Shown piece by piece: positions 1 to 9,097 of a stretch of 64,000 nucleotides of DNA. The notes under the pieces were generated by a model, which was given only the letters and a program-made list of their open reading frames with translations, made no database searches and had not been told where the DNA came from. How positions within the stretch are numbered: position 1 is the stretch's first letter; every line of letters starts with the position of its first letter. Location of the stretch: positions 119,583,287 through 119,647,286 of the forward strand of contig OX352763.1 in the NCBI GenBank assembly GCA_947095585.1. The letters are read 5' to 3'. This DNA comes from Nephrocerus scutellatus. Taxonomy: Eukaryota; Arthropoda; Insecta; Diptera; Pipunculidae. The translations under genes were made by a program, and so were the position numbers.

Positions 1-1217
1 ATGGGAATGAAAGTCATGCCAATGAACGTTGTGGCTACACATAACGAAGCATTTGTGTGTGTTTGTGTGTATGTTTGCTAATTTGTTGTTGTTTTGCCGT
101 ATAGAATGTTCACGCTTACGCCCAAAAGTCATCTTTTATAGTTAACTTTCGGTGGAATCGGGATTTATCTTTTCAACTCACTAAAAACCTACCTGTTTCG
201 CTGAACATGACTTTCATTTCCATGATCGTGTAGCCACGCTCTAAGTTTATTGCCCCCCATGCAAATTTTGCCAACTTTAACTAAAAAATCGAACACGATT
301 ACTTGCTGAGGAATCGGAGAATTATCTCCAATATTCTGAGACAAAATTATTTTGGATTCGCTCTCTTACTTCCGATTGTCAGTTGACTTTAAAAAGATTT
401 TGATGCTGAAATGACAGATAGCGGAGAATGTTGTTCGACTGAATGCAATCCTGTTCACTGATAAGGGAGCTCTCACAATGAAAAAACTTAATACTTAAAG
501 GGCCCGACCAATAGAATCCGTTGCAACCGTTGTGCGGACGTATGCAACTGACAGATCGAGTAAATACACGTTTGCTTATGAGAGGTGTCCCACAGGAAAA
601 GCATGTGACGGAAGTGACGCAAAACTTTTCTCTCCGGAAATGCTTTGACAGTTCTCTCGCACACCAGTTTGAAGTTTATTTTGGCATTTGTTGTTGTTTT
701 CCTGTACACGTTGTCTTCGTACAGGGTTCATTAGGTCACCTCTTTGCGGTACATACGGCAACGGCAACGAATACGTCGACGCAACTGACGCAACGGATTC
801 TATGGGCTGGGCCCTTAAGACTTAAAAGATTGTATGGATTTTGGTTTCGACAAAACAATTAAAAAACTCTGAAGAACTCGTAAAAAGTATGAGATTTGTG
901 AAAACAGTTCGAATGCTAATCCATTGACGTATCGCGAGCGGCTGAAGAGTTGTGCAGTCTGGAACATACATACCCCCGTACAGAGTTTCACATGTACTCT
1001 TTAAGGATTATAAAGAATTAAACTATGTAGTGGTCAATTGCACTATGAATTCAAGACATTGAGAACAATTTTTGGAAACCAGTTCCAACACCGAACCGAA
1101 CCGTAAGTATTTATGTGCCTAGGGTACCACATTCAAACTCTAAATTGGCTGATAACCCACCATGGTTGTGACGCAATAATGGTTACATAAAAGCAAACAT
1201 TAAAATTAATTTTTAAA
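1..1217 (-). other. 3' flank / possible 3' UTR of the Vsx-type gene
   Basis: This is sequence downstream of the Vsx stop codon on the minus strand. AATAAA occurs on the minus strand at 680-675 and 251-246 as possible polyadenylation signals. The first lies inside the MITE-like element. I see no other coding gene here. Confidence 0.4.
495..818. mobile_element. Palindromic MITE-like element flanked by TTAA
   Basis: TTAA at 495-498 is followed by AGGGCCCGACCAATAGAATC. Near 799-818 the complementary arm (GATTCTATGGGCTGGGCCC then TTAA) mirrors it. Inner matches continue, such as GAGAGGTGTCCC near 580 against the complement of TCACCTCTTTG near 738, so the ~324 bp form an imperfect hairpin. The TTAA at both ends fits a piggyBac-type target-site duplication, but the family was not identified. 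It contains no coding capacity, and the small ORFs on both strands here are products of the palindrome. Confidence 0.6.
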
Positions 1218-1891
1218 TCACCGTATTAATGAGATCGGGTCACGATTGTAGTTAACCCACCTGAAGGCGTCAGGGTCCTGATCGCGGTAGGTATTCGTTG
1301 TTGGCACATGATGTAGTCCAGTGGACAAGTGATGATTATTGTGATGTCCCGATGATGATGAAGACGATGTCGTGGAAGCTGTTGCTGCCGCTGCAGCCGC
1401 TACTGCCGAATTCATTATCATGTGAAGCTCTTTGCTTGTTGCAGCACTTGCATTAGCTGCTTCCAAAAGGGGATGGTAAGTTGGAGTTGAATGCGGATGG
1501 GATGGTGTTGTGTGATGGTGTTGCGTTTGAATGCCATGATGATGGTGCTGTTGATGAGCAGGAGATTGCTGCTGATGCGCATGATGGTGATGTATGGGTG
1601 ATAATTGTTGCTGGTGATTGTGATTTAAGTGATTTGGCGTGCGTGCCTGTACTGGAGGACTGCTTAAATCAATGTGAGGGTTAATCGGCGATGAGGATGA
1701 TGTTGCTGTAGGCGTTGTCGCCGCCGATGAATGCTGCTGCGGCGGCGGCGGACTGACTACGTTGAGCGACTCTGTAGATGATGAAATTCGCCGCGATTCG
1801 TCATTTGATTTTGAAGCATTGTCCTCGTGATCACTAAGCCCGCTGTCATCTTTGAGAGCCTCCTGAGCTTCGAGCGACTTTCGATGCATAC
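1218..1891 (-). CDS. Vsx: Vsx-type homeobox gene, 3' terminal coding exon (end of CVC domain and C-terminal tail)
   Basis: This exon encodes the last part of a nuclear homeodomain transcription factor. The acceptor is ...CATAG followed by GT at 1891-1890. With the G left by the exon ending at 5371 it completes a Gly codon, giving APWLLG-MHRKSLEAQ, the end of the CVC domain typical of Vsx/Chx10 proteins. An acidic/serine stretch (LKDDSGLSDHED) follows, then low-complexity His/Gln, Ala and Ser runs common in fly transcription factors. The reading ends DPISLIR at the TGA at 1220-1218. About 224 codons are open, and the plus-strand ORF in the same place is a shadow of the CAT/CAG-rich sequence. 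Whether this is the orthologue of fly Vsx1 or Vsx2 is not decided here. Confidence in the family is high. Confidence 0.93.
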
Positions 1892-2782
1892 CTATGAGTA
1901 AAGCGAACAGAAGAGATCTTGATTAAAAAAGTTTCCAATTGACTTCAATTAAAGAAAGAAAGAAATTCTTCAAAAGCGGTGCTTATTAATCTCACATTAC
2001 TTATGTAAGTTATGAATAGCTTTAATAGTTAAACGTTAATCCCTGAGCAGAACTACCAAATAGCAAAACAACCCCTAATATGATGGTGCGCATTGACAAT
2101 ACAATGCGCACGACCAAGGTAATTTTATAATGTGACTTTGCGGATTAGGACTAATATCAAACCCTCTGCGTGAAATAATTGGAATACAATTCCTTCTTTC
2201 ACAGAGGGTTGCGTTTATTGTTTTGGGTGCTTAAGGATAAAGACCTTCAAACAGCCGCATTATGTCTTCTTTGTAGTTGTCAGTTGGCCGTAGTTTTATA
2301 TTAGCAGCGTCCTAATCTTAACAACTCGAAATGCAACTTAGAGCACTGGTTCTGGTGGTGCCAGAGGATTAACAGAAAAATGGATATCATCTGGCTCTGG
2401 TGATATTAAAAATTCTTCGGTGATAAATTCATTTAATTAAATTTTTTTGAGAACCAAATTGGAGTCAAAGACACTCTCGAAAAATCTGTTGGCAATTTAG
2501 TTTGGTTAATATTTTCCAAGTGTTGGTGGTTATGAATAATTGAAAATAACCCTATAATAGAAGTAGCTCTTAGCTTACCCACAAAATACTCAAAGTACGT
2601 AAATATATTTCAACTAAAATAAGATCGATTGAAATGACTGATTAACAAACGTGATCTATTGCCACGATATACAGAATCTTTAAAGTTTCAAGTCTCAAGT
2701 TCAATGGGAAGTAAGTTTAAAATCAATTACAAAATTCCACTCGGACAGACACACAAACGAAAGCGAGCTAATGAAAACGTTT
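1892..2782. other. Vsx intron 3 sequence with two hairpins, no gene seen
   Basis: The stretch holds two inverted repeats: GTGCGCATTG (2086-2095) with CAATGCGCAC (2102-2111), and AACCCTCTG (2160-2168) with CAGAGGGTT (2202-2210), the latter with inner GGAAT/ATTCC pairing. They may be parts of a small non-autonomous element. No coding region is recognised. Confidence 0.4.
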
Positions 2783-4345
2783 TAAAAATCAGAAAGAGTA
2801 TCGGGGACAAAACAGAGCCCTGTGGAACACCAGAATTTATGTGATTTACTTTGGACTTGAAACCATCCAATACAACTTGAATTTAGCGGTCCAAAAGATA
2901 GCTTCTAATCCAGAGAAGCAGTGTATCATCGACTCCATAAGCACGCATTTTGGACAAAAGTGCTGGATGTCAAACTCTGTCAAATGCTTTAGAAATATCG
3001 AGGGCAACAGCTTTGCTTTCACCAAATTGATGCAAAGACCGGCTCCACTGTTTGGTGAGATATACCATCAAATCACCAGTAGACCGTTGCCTACGATATC
3101 AGTAGTGCCTGTCACTAAGAATTTCGATTGTTTCAAGATATTTCATGAGCTGAAAATTGATCAGCGTTTTCACGACCTTGGAAAGAATGGATGTAAGTTC
3201 TATGGTTCGGTACGAAGAAGGAGATGACGGCTTGCCTTTTTTGGGTATGAGCTGGAGAAAGGCTGTGGGCTGGAGAAATAATGTTTTCGCTGTTTTCCAA
3301 CTTCTCGGGATGAGTTGAGAAGAATAGGATAAATGGAAAAGCTTACGCAATGCAAATGACCAGCTTGGAAGACACCTCTTCAGAACTAATGGGGATATAC
3401 CATCTGGTCTAGCGGATTTGTGAGTGTTGAGATCGTTTAAGACTCTAGCAACTGCACGAGTACGAATGAAGATCTGTCCAATAGAGTGTTCAATACTCGG
3501 AGGTTTATGTGGCAGCAATGCACAAACTGGAAGCGTGGAGCTAGCTGCGAAATGCGCAGCAAACAGACAAACTGGAATGTCATTATAAATAAGCGATGGA
3601 ATCGACGACGAGGCTGTATTTTTGATTCTTTTCACGAGTGACCAACAATTTTTAATCCTAGAAGTTTCTTTACAGCTCGAGTCATACCAAACATCGTCCT
3701 TTGGTTTGGCAGACTTATTCCTGGAGGGGATATAGTCTTTCATACCAATAAGGATGGTGTTTGTGATTGCATCCGCGGCGGCATCCACGTTGCTATCACG
3801 AAACAATAGCGACCAGTTAATTCTCACAAAGAAGTTGTTAAGGCCGTCCCAATTGGCTTTCTCGTATTGCCATACTTTTGGGAGTTTTTTCTCTAACTAC
3901 GTGGTTTATTACGGAGAAATTAGCTGATACTACACAATGGTCTGACGAGTCTAGAAGCGATAACACATTGACGAAGTATTTATCAGGACGAGAGGTAAGG
4001 AACAAGTCAGGGGCGTTTGCGGAATGATTTGCATTGTCAGGTATTCGTGTAGGCTCATTTACAAGCTGAGTAAGGTTATTAAACTCAGCGAATAGCTCAC
4101 ACACACACACCTTCCGTCCTTCGGGTGTTGTCTGGCCAGAATGGCGAAGCCACCTAGAAGTGTACATTGAAATCGCCTGCAATAACGATTTCGGGTTTAT
4201 GATGTTTTGTGACGATTCTTAAAATTGAATCAGACAGTACGTCGAACTCGAACTGAGTTGAAACAGTGTCTAAGTTGGGGCTCCTGTAAAGGAAAAATTA
4301 GTGTGCCTATGTTGCGCTCGTGTACCTTAACTTTGAGCCAAATGA
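2783..4345 (-). mobile_element. Jockey-type non-LTR retrotransposon fragment (endonuclease C-terminus and reverse transcriptase N-terminus)
   Basis: Read on the minus strand, the segment gives an AP-endonuclease region with PEIVIAGDFNVH (about 4165-4200), then VNEPTRIP...NAPDLFLTS and SSDHCVVSANFSV (3838-4110). A linker follows, then a reverse transcriptase with KSARPDGISPLVLKRC, LQLIPKKGKPSSPSSYRTIE (3099-3420) and SGVPQGSVLSPILFLIF, which ends near 2783. The catalytic YADD box is missing, so the copy is truncated at its 3' side. Frames shift near 3830 and 3100 and stops occur, so it is a dead relic. It lies in the same orientation as the host gene, inside its 3.5-kb intron. Family assignment rests on the endonuclease and RT box wording; the clade name is inference. 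Confidence 0.82.
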
Positions 4346-4354
4346 AATTAAATT

Positions 4355-4570
4355 TCGGATTGGATTATACGCGGGTGTATATTCCGCGTATGTCGCGCGT
4401 GGTGCGTATGATGGGTTGAATTTTTTTTTCGATTTTTTTGAGTTTTTTTAACCAGCTTCCAAACGACCTAGAGAGTTGAAATTTTGTGAGTGTCTAAGTC
4501 CAAAAAAGCATTTTTTATATTCTACGTTTGTCACGTGTGTAAGCGCGTGTAAAGCGTGAAAAAAAGAAAA
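4355..4570 (-). repeat. Interspersed 'ACGCGCCAC' repeat unit (reverse orientation)
   Basis: The complement contains ACGCTTTACACGCGC, GGACTTAGACACTCACAAAA, TTTCAACTCTCTAGGTCGT and a CGCGCGACATACGCGGAATA stretch. The same blocks, in the same order, recur at 60165-60750, and weaker forms occur at 56635-56850. It is non-coding and looks like a dispersed satellite-like or TE-derived repeat. Confidence 0.6.
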
Positions 4571-4785
4571 TTCTTTGAAATCCAAACCTTCACTGCACCC
4601 AGCAAATCGAAAGAGCAGTTAGTTACAAAATTGGTCGCCACGAATGGCCCTTTTATTAAAACAGGATTATGTATAGCATATGTTCACCCTGAAAGTCCAT
4701 TCTAAATATTGGTGAAATAATTTTTCAATTCGGTCTAGAAGTAACGAGATCACCTCCTACACACAACCTAACTTTATCTCTTTAT

Positions 4786-4795
4786 AATATTAGTA
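4786..4795 (+). repeat. Target-site duplication of the SINE at 4796 (left copy)
   Basis: AATATTAGTA is repeated at 5087-5096, immediately after the ATT-type tail of the SINE. Confidence 0.8.
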
Positions 4796-5086
4796 GTGGG
4801 CGCCGTGGCTCAGTGCTAGTGCACATGGCTGCTGCGCAGGAGGTTCAGGTTCGAATCCCAGCAACACCAAAAGTATTTTTCACGGTGTCCCACCTCTCGC
4901 TAATGGGTGACAAACGTTCCGAGAGTAATTAATACCTTGTCACGGAAAGCTTCTCAATTCGCCGTTCGGATCCGGCCTTAAATTGTAGGTCCCTTCCATT
5001 TGTGTCCAAAAATTAACATGTGCAGCACAAATATTCGCGAGAAGTTAGGCCTTGGACCGCAATGGTCTGTCGCACCAAATATTATT
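4796..5086 (+). mobile_element. tRNA-derived SINE, full-length copy with 10-bp target-site duplication
   Basis: The head carries a pol III A box (TGGCTCAGTGCTAGTG, 4806-4821) and B box (GGTTCGAATCC, 4848-4858). A ~200-bp body follows, with landmarks GGAAAGCTTCTCAATTCGCC, CCGGCCTTAAATTGTAGGTC and CCGCAATGGTCTGTCGC, then an ATT-repeat tail. AATATTAGTA flanks it at 4786-4795 and 5087-5096 as an exact duplication. It is the best-preserved copy in the window and defines the family used for the other calls. Confidence 0.88.
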
Positions 5087-5370
5087 AATATTAGTATAGA
5101 TTTGTATAGATTAAGTCTGTTTGGTGTAAGCATATAGCGCATATATAGCTTATACTGTAATCAGACCCGTGAAGATATCCCAGCTTTGCGCTTTCTGCAA
5201 CGATTGTGCAACACCAATAAGAGAACTATAACATGTACTTTGAAGCTAAAATTCCAAATTTCGAATAAAATATTTCTGATTTTGTTGATTTTGTTGTTGG
5301 TATCTGACAAAAATGAACAAATAAAGGAATATTTACAGAAAAAAGGTGCATTTACTTTTTGTATCCATAC

Positions 5371-5545
5371 CTAGTAGCCATGGTGCCACAGCGTCATTTT
5401 CTTTGGCCGATTTAATGATTGTTTCGGGTAACGGCAATGAGTGTCTAACCATGGCTCCGTACAGACCATATTCAGCCATGATAGTACTGCGTCCCCAGCA
5501 TTTTTCAGTCTTTCGCCATTTAGCACGCCGATTTTGAAACCAAAC
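5371..5545 (-). CDS. Vsx: Vsx-type homeobox gene, exon with homeodomain residues 47-60 and CVC domain
   Basis: This 175-nt internal exon begins after a TTTGCATTTTCAG acceptor with [12 protein letters not shown], the third (recognition) helix of a Q50 paired-like homeodomain. V47, W48, Q50, N51 and R53 are all present. [20 protein letters not shown] and then [15 protein letters not shown] follow, which is the CVC domain that defines Vsx1/Chx10-class proteins. The donor is CTACTAG|GTATGG, leaving one base (G) for the next exon. The intron upstream falls between homeodomain residues 46 and 47, a classical intron position of paired-like genes, and is phase 0. This exon plus the one at 40057-40265 give an uninterrupted homeodomain, so the call is close to certain. 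The overlapping plus-strand ORF is spurious. Confidence 0.95.
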
Positions 5546-6302
5546 CTGAAAATGCAAACAAAGTTAATTTTTGAGTTAAGTATATGAGTTAAGTAATGTA
5601 GTGAAGGATGTTTTGAGAAAAAAAAATGGCATTTTAAGGCACTGACTCACGACTATTGGCAGGCAATATACGGCATCGCATAATAAAATAATTCAACCGC
5701 CTGGCAGCTTAGTGCGCATTTAAATGGCTAAAGGGGCGAACGGAGTAAGGTCATAATATGACTTTTCCCAAATACCATTTGTAGAATAGAATGAACTGTC
5801 AGAAGAATGTTATTAAGAACTTGAACGGGCGACATTTATTTAAAATTTTATTTTATGGTGAAAATGAGCAGCAGTGGAAAACTCATCATGCGACGATTTG
5901 AGAATCTTTGGCGAATTATGTAAATTTTTCTTGGCTGTTAGTAAGGGTAGATATTGGATGGTACGAATATATATACATATTGTAAGGCAATGTGCAGTCA
6001 AAACCAAAAAATACATGTGTATAAGACAACATCCCACCAGATGATAAAAAAATCCTCTGCTAAAGTAGTGTCTTCATCGGTTACAGGGTCCTTTGAAATA
6101 ATAGAAAGAGGTTTGTTTGTTTACTTTGTGGTAATTCGTTTTGTGTTTAAATCTTTGTTTGTTTTATATACAAAATAGGTACGTTATTTTTATTGTTGTA
6201 TTATTTTACTTCACGTCTTCTGTGAGTAAGGTAATGGGGACTACATATGAATAGTAGTTGAGGTAGGTTGACGTAGCTGACGTCCAGCGCTTTATGATTA
6301 AC
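5546..6302. other. Vsx intron 2, 5.5-6.3 kb: nothing recognised
   Basis: This is AT-rich intron sequence just upstream of the 5371-5545 exon. The short ORFs on both strands show no family resemblance. Confidence 0.4.
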
Positions 6303-6303
6303 A

Positions 6304-6406
6304 GCGCTTTCCTGGGTACAGTGAAAACTTCGTTCTCGACGAAAACCAGAGAACGCTGTAGAAATGGGACACCAAACCTTCACTGTACCCAGCTAGTCGA
6401 AAGCAC
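6304..6406. repeat. Inverted repeat, ~25-bp arms
   Basis: GCGCTTTC followed by CTGGGTACAGTGAA (6304-6325) is mirrored by TTCACTGTACCCAG then CTAGTCGAAAGCAC (6379-6406). The right-arm motif (CAAACCTTCACTGCACCCAG) also occurs at 4582-4602, so this is part of a dispersed repeat that could form a hairpin. Confidence 0.5.
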
Positions 6407-6419
6407 AGTCACGTTCATT

Positions 6420-6941
6420 TATGTGCTCATCTCCCTCTTCATTTAATGTGAAGTGGCGAGCGAAGCAGAAGTAGTTAACTATTAATAAGGTACTTTTGCA
6501 AACATAAGTTAATGTCAAAATTAAACGAAATGTTTGCTTATGTTTCCCAAATTGCAACAAATAGTTTTAATGAATTGTTTTCCCTTATGTGCTCATCTCC
6601 CTCTTCATTTGATGTGATGTGGCGAGCGAAGCAGTGGCAAAGGTCATCATCAGTTAATTATTAATAAGGTACTTTTGCAAACACGAGTTAGTGTCAAAAT
6701 TAAACGAAATGTTTGCTTATGTTTCCCAAATTGCAACAAATAGTTTTAATGAATTGTTGTCCCTTATGTGCTCATCTCCGTCTTCATTTGATGTGATGTG
6801 GCGAGCGAAGCAGTGGCAAAGGTCATCTAGTTAACTATTAATAAGGTACTTTTGCAAACATGAGTTAGTGTCAAAATTAAACGAAATGTTTGCTTATGTT
6901 TCCCAAATTAAAGCAAATAGTTTTAATGAATTTTTGTCCCT
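6420..6941. repeat. Three-copy tandem repeat, unit about 166-179 bp
   Basis: Units start at TATGTGCTCATCTCC at 6420, 6586 and 6765. Each contains GTGGCGAGCGAAGCAG, AATAAGGTACTTTTGCAAAC and AAACGAAATGTTTGCTTATG. The later units carry an extra CAGTGGCAAAGGTCATC block, so the period is not constant. It is non-coding. Confidence 0.85.
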
Positions 6942-7884
6942 GTTTTTCATTTGCAAATGACAAATAACAAAAGCGCGCGCCTACGCGAGCGATGGTGAAA
7001 CTTATTGAAACTAACTCCATTATGACGACACAAATAAACTTCACAACCACTTTATGTGTATTCACAAATTTTACTAATGCATTCTGGCAAATGTACATTA
7101 TGTTTTACCGGTCGATTGGAATCTCTGAAGTGAAGTTTCAGCAACAAACTTACAAAAAACAATAATTTATTAAATTTTCTGTAAACCACCCTGTAAAAAC
7201 GTTCGACCTCTGGGCAAAAGGATTCGTATTTTGTCCCTACAACCATGCCTTGATTTCCCCTTTATTTATAACTAATAGTAGAACTAAACGATTTGATGGA
7301 CCGAGAAATGGTGTTTTTTTCTGTATATGTTAAACGTTAAAGGGATGTTAAGAGCAAATCCTTCCGCTACTGGTATCGCATACAGTGGAGACTACAAAGA
7401 ATGCTCGAACGAACATCATCGTCGAGAACACGATGATCAACATTTAACGATTACAAATAGGTTTAATGTTCTGGAAGATAATCTAATTTGGTCACTTATA
7501 TGCGAATATTTTTTCCATTTTGTACGCATATTTAAAATAAAAAAATGTTTTGTGATGTTCTGGTTGTGTTGCTGTTCTTATTGTATGTATATAGCCTTTA
7601 GTAAGTATACATACTTGGAGGAGGTAGGTTGCTGCATTAGCAATGAACTATAACTCATTTTCGTTTGATTCCATTCCTTTAAAGGAATGAGCGCTTATAT
7701 CACCATAGTAATTGTGAATGCTATATGTAAATGGCTTAATCAACACTTATCGTAATGCTATAATAGTGTTATCTAAATATTTAATGTTTGGATTTAGAAT
7801 CAAATGGCAAACATCGTTATTAAATGTTGATGCCTTGTTTTGCGCAATACTAAACATCATCGTAATTCCCAACGTTCTCTAATG
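6942..7884. other. Intron sequence, no gene recognised
   Basis: There is a 108-codon plus-strand ORF at 7327-7653 (MLNVKGMLRANPSATG...). It matches no family I know and its C-terminal half is low-complexity and hydrophobic, so it is left unannotated. Confidence 0.35.
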
Positions 7885-7990
7885 CAGTGGTACTTAAAAT
7901 AGGGGTCGCGACCCCAAACGGGCTCACAAGATATTATTGAGGTCGCGATCAACAAACTTGGGAGAATTGCGTTGTGATTCACAGTGACTG
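7885..7990. mobile_element. Possible hAT-like terminal fragment
   Basis: CAGTGG followed by TACTTAAAATAGGGGTCGCG resembles the CAGTGGTTCTTAA...GTCGCGACCC ends of many hAT elements and their MITEs. It contains a perfect 14-bp palindrome, GGGGTCGCGACCCC, at 7902-7915. No second terminus or transposase was found, so the assignment is weak. Confidence 0.3.
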
Positions 7991-8242
7991 AGCGGCTACA
8001 ATGACGCAAAATTTAAATGGACTTTCAAAACTGTAGATATTAAATTCACACATTGTGTTATTCATAGGAAAGCTTGTAACTGTAAGAAAGCTTATGAAAA
8101 GTAGCGCTCTTAAAAAGCTGTAATTGTCGTCTCTTGATCTCTCAGCACTTGAGATTCAATTTAAAGTAAAGAAATATCAAATTCGGGAGGAAAAGAATTT
8201 GATATTTCGAACCACGAATAGATAGGACAGCCAGTTACGACA

Positions 8243-8591
8243 AAACCAGAAGCATTGTACCATCTTTGAGGTACAAAATACCAGCTCCACTGACACATCT
8301 CTGAGATCTTTCAGTGAGCTCCTGAAAGACAAGATCGTTGTCGCAGTTATTGATCTGTGCGACATCGATGGCACGATCTCCCCAGAACGGTGGCAGTTGG
8401 TCAAGTTGAAGCTGTCTGGCAGCTTCCTGACCTTCATGAAGGACGACATTCTTCAAGTTCTCCCGCTCAGCAATCCCTCACTTCCGACTCACGACTGGAA
8501 AGTCGCTAAGCTGGATGAGAAAAACGGCTCCTACAGATCAGCGATCGTTGTGATCAACAAAGAATCCCTATCTCCTTTGGCGCAGACTTAA
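8243..8591 (+). pseudogene. Retrotransposon ORF1-like fragment (DUF4780-like C-terminus)
   Basis: A reading frame of about 115 codons without stop runs from QLRQNQKHCTIFEVQNTSST through KIVVAVIDLCDIDGTISPER, WQLVKLKLSGSFLTFMKDDI to INKESLSPLAQT and a TAA. The VVAVID...DGTISPERWQLVKLKL core resembles the DUF4780 domain found in ORF1 proteins of insect non-LTR elements. No credible start codon is present, and an in-frame stop lies upstream (around 8221), so this is a piece of a larger ORF. It sits just left of an RTE-like relic but on the opposite strand, so the two need not belong together. The DUF4780 call is from memory of the family pattern and is moderate. Confidence 0.4.
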
Positions 8592-8639
8592 GGCGTGATA
8601 AGACTCGTATGGGATCATATCACACTTCGGGTATACAAA

Positions 8640-8990
8640 AAATATGTTTTAATCAGCTCCGCTGGGATACCATCAGATCAGATCGGCGATCATATTACCC
8701 TCTTTGTCTTTGCAGTATGTGCAACGCGGTGTATATTGCGTCATACCGCGGACTCTTTGATAGAATTTCCGCGTCTGGTGCGGTCCTTGCTCTCTGAACT
8801 ATTCTAGTTCACCGACGAGATTCTTCTCCCAGGCTGCTTTCTTTCGCCGGTGCACTGTTTTTTCATATCATCTGTGCTCTTTATATTCATCTTCACCTTC
8901 TATAGGATTGTTGCATTGCTCGGTATGCAACATTCTTACTTTTAGTCGCTAGCTTACATTCGTCATCGAACCACTCGTTCCGATCTCTAC
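8640..8990 (-). mobile_element. RTE-like retrotransposon, minus-strand group, 3' portion of the minisatellite-bearing copy
   Basis: This part is colinear with 37270-37600 and 46640-46945. On the minus strand it encodes the region between endonuclease and reverse transcriptase (a WFDDECK-like motif, KNVAYRAMQQ-like, ENLVRELEQ-like wording). A deletion joins 'GIPSD'-coding sequence near 8665 directly to this linker, so the RT core is missing. It continues beyond the tandem arrays at 10459. Confidence 0.75.
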
Positions 8991-8991
8991 A

Positions 8992-9097
8992 GTACACGCG
9001 CCACACGCGCCACACACGTCACTTCATAGCAAGTTTTAAAACAAGTACACGCGCCACATGCATCACACGCGCCACTTCATAGCAAGTTTTAAAACAT
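8992..9097. repeat. Two-copy 53-bp direct repeat (GTACACGCGCCACA... unit)
   Basis: Copies begin at GTACACGCGCCACA at 8992 and 9045. Both end CACTTCATAGCAAGTTTTAA-AACA. The segment replaces RTE sequence and borders the heptamer array. Its CGCGCCAC wording links it to the dispersed repeat at 4355 and 60165. Confidence 0.75.

Noticed and set aside
1481..1684. Plus-strand ORF of 67 codons
   Set aside because: It is antisense to the His/Gln-rich part of the Vsx terminal exon; ORFs opposite CAT/CAG-rich coding sequence are expected.
4796..4870. Functional tRNA gene
   Set aside because: A and B boxes are present but the sequence continues into a SINE body with target-site duplication, and it recurs across the window.
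5346..5537. Plus-strand ORF of 63 codons
   Set aside because: It is the shadow of the homeodomain/CVC exon on the minus strand.
7327..7653. 108-codon plus-strand ORF
   Set aside because: No recognisable family, no splice context and a hydrophobic low-information C-terminus; not enough to call a gene.
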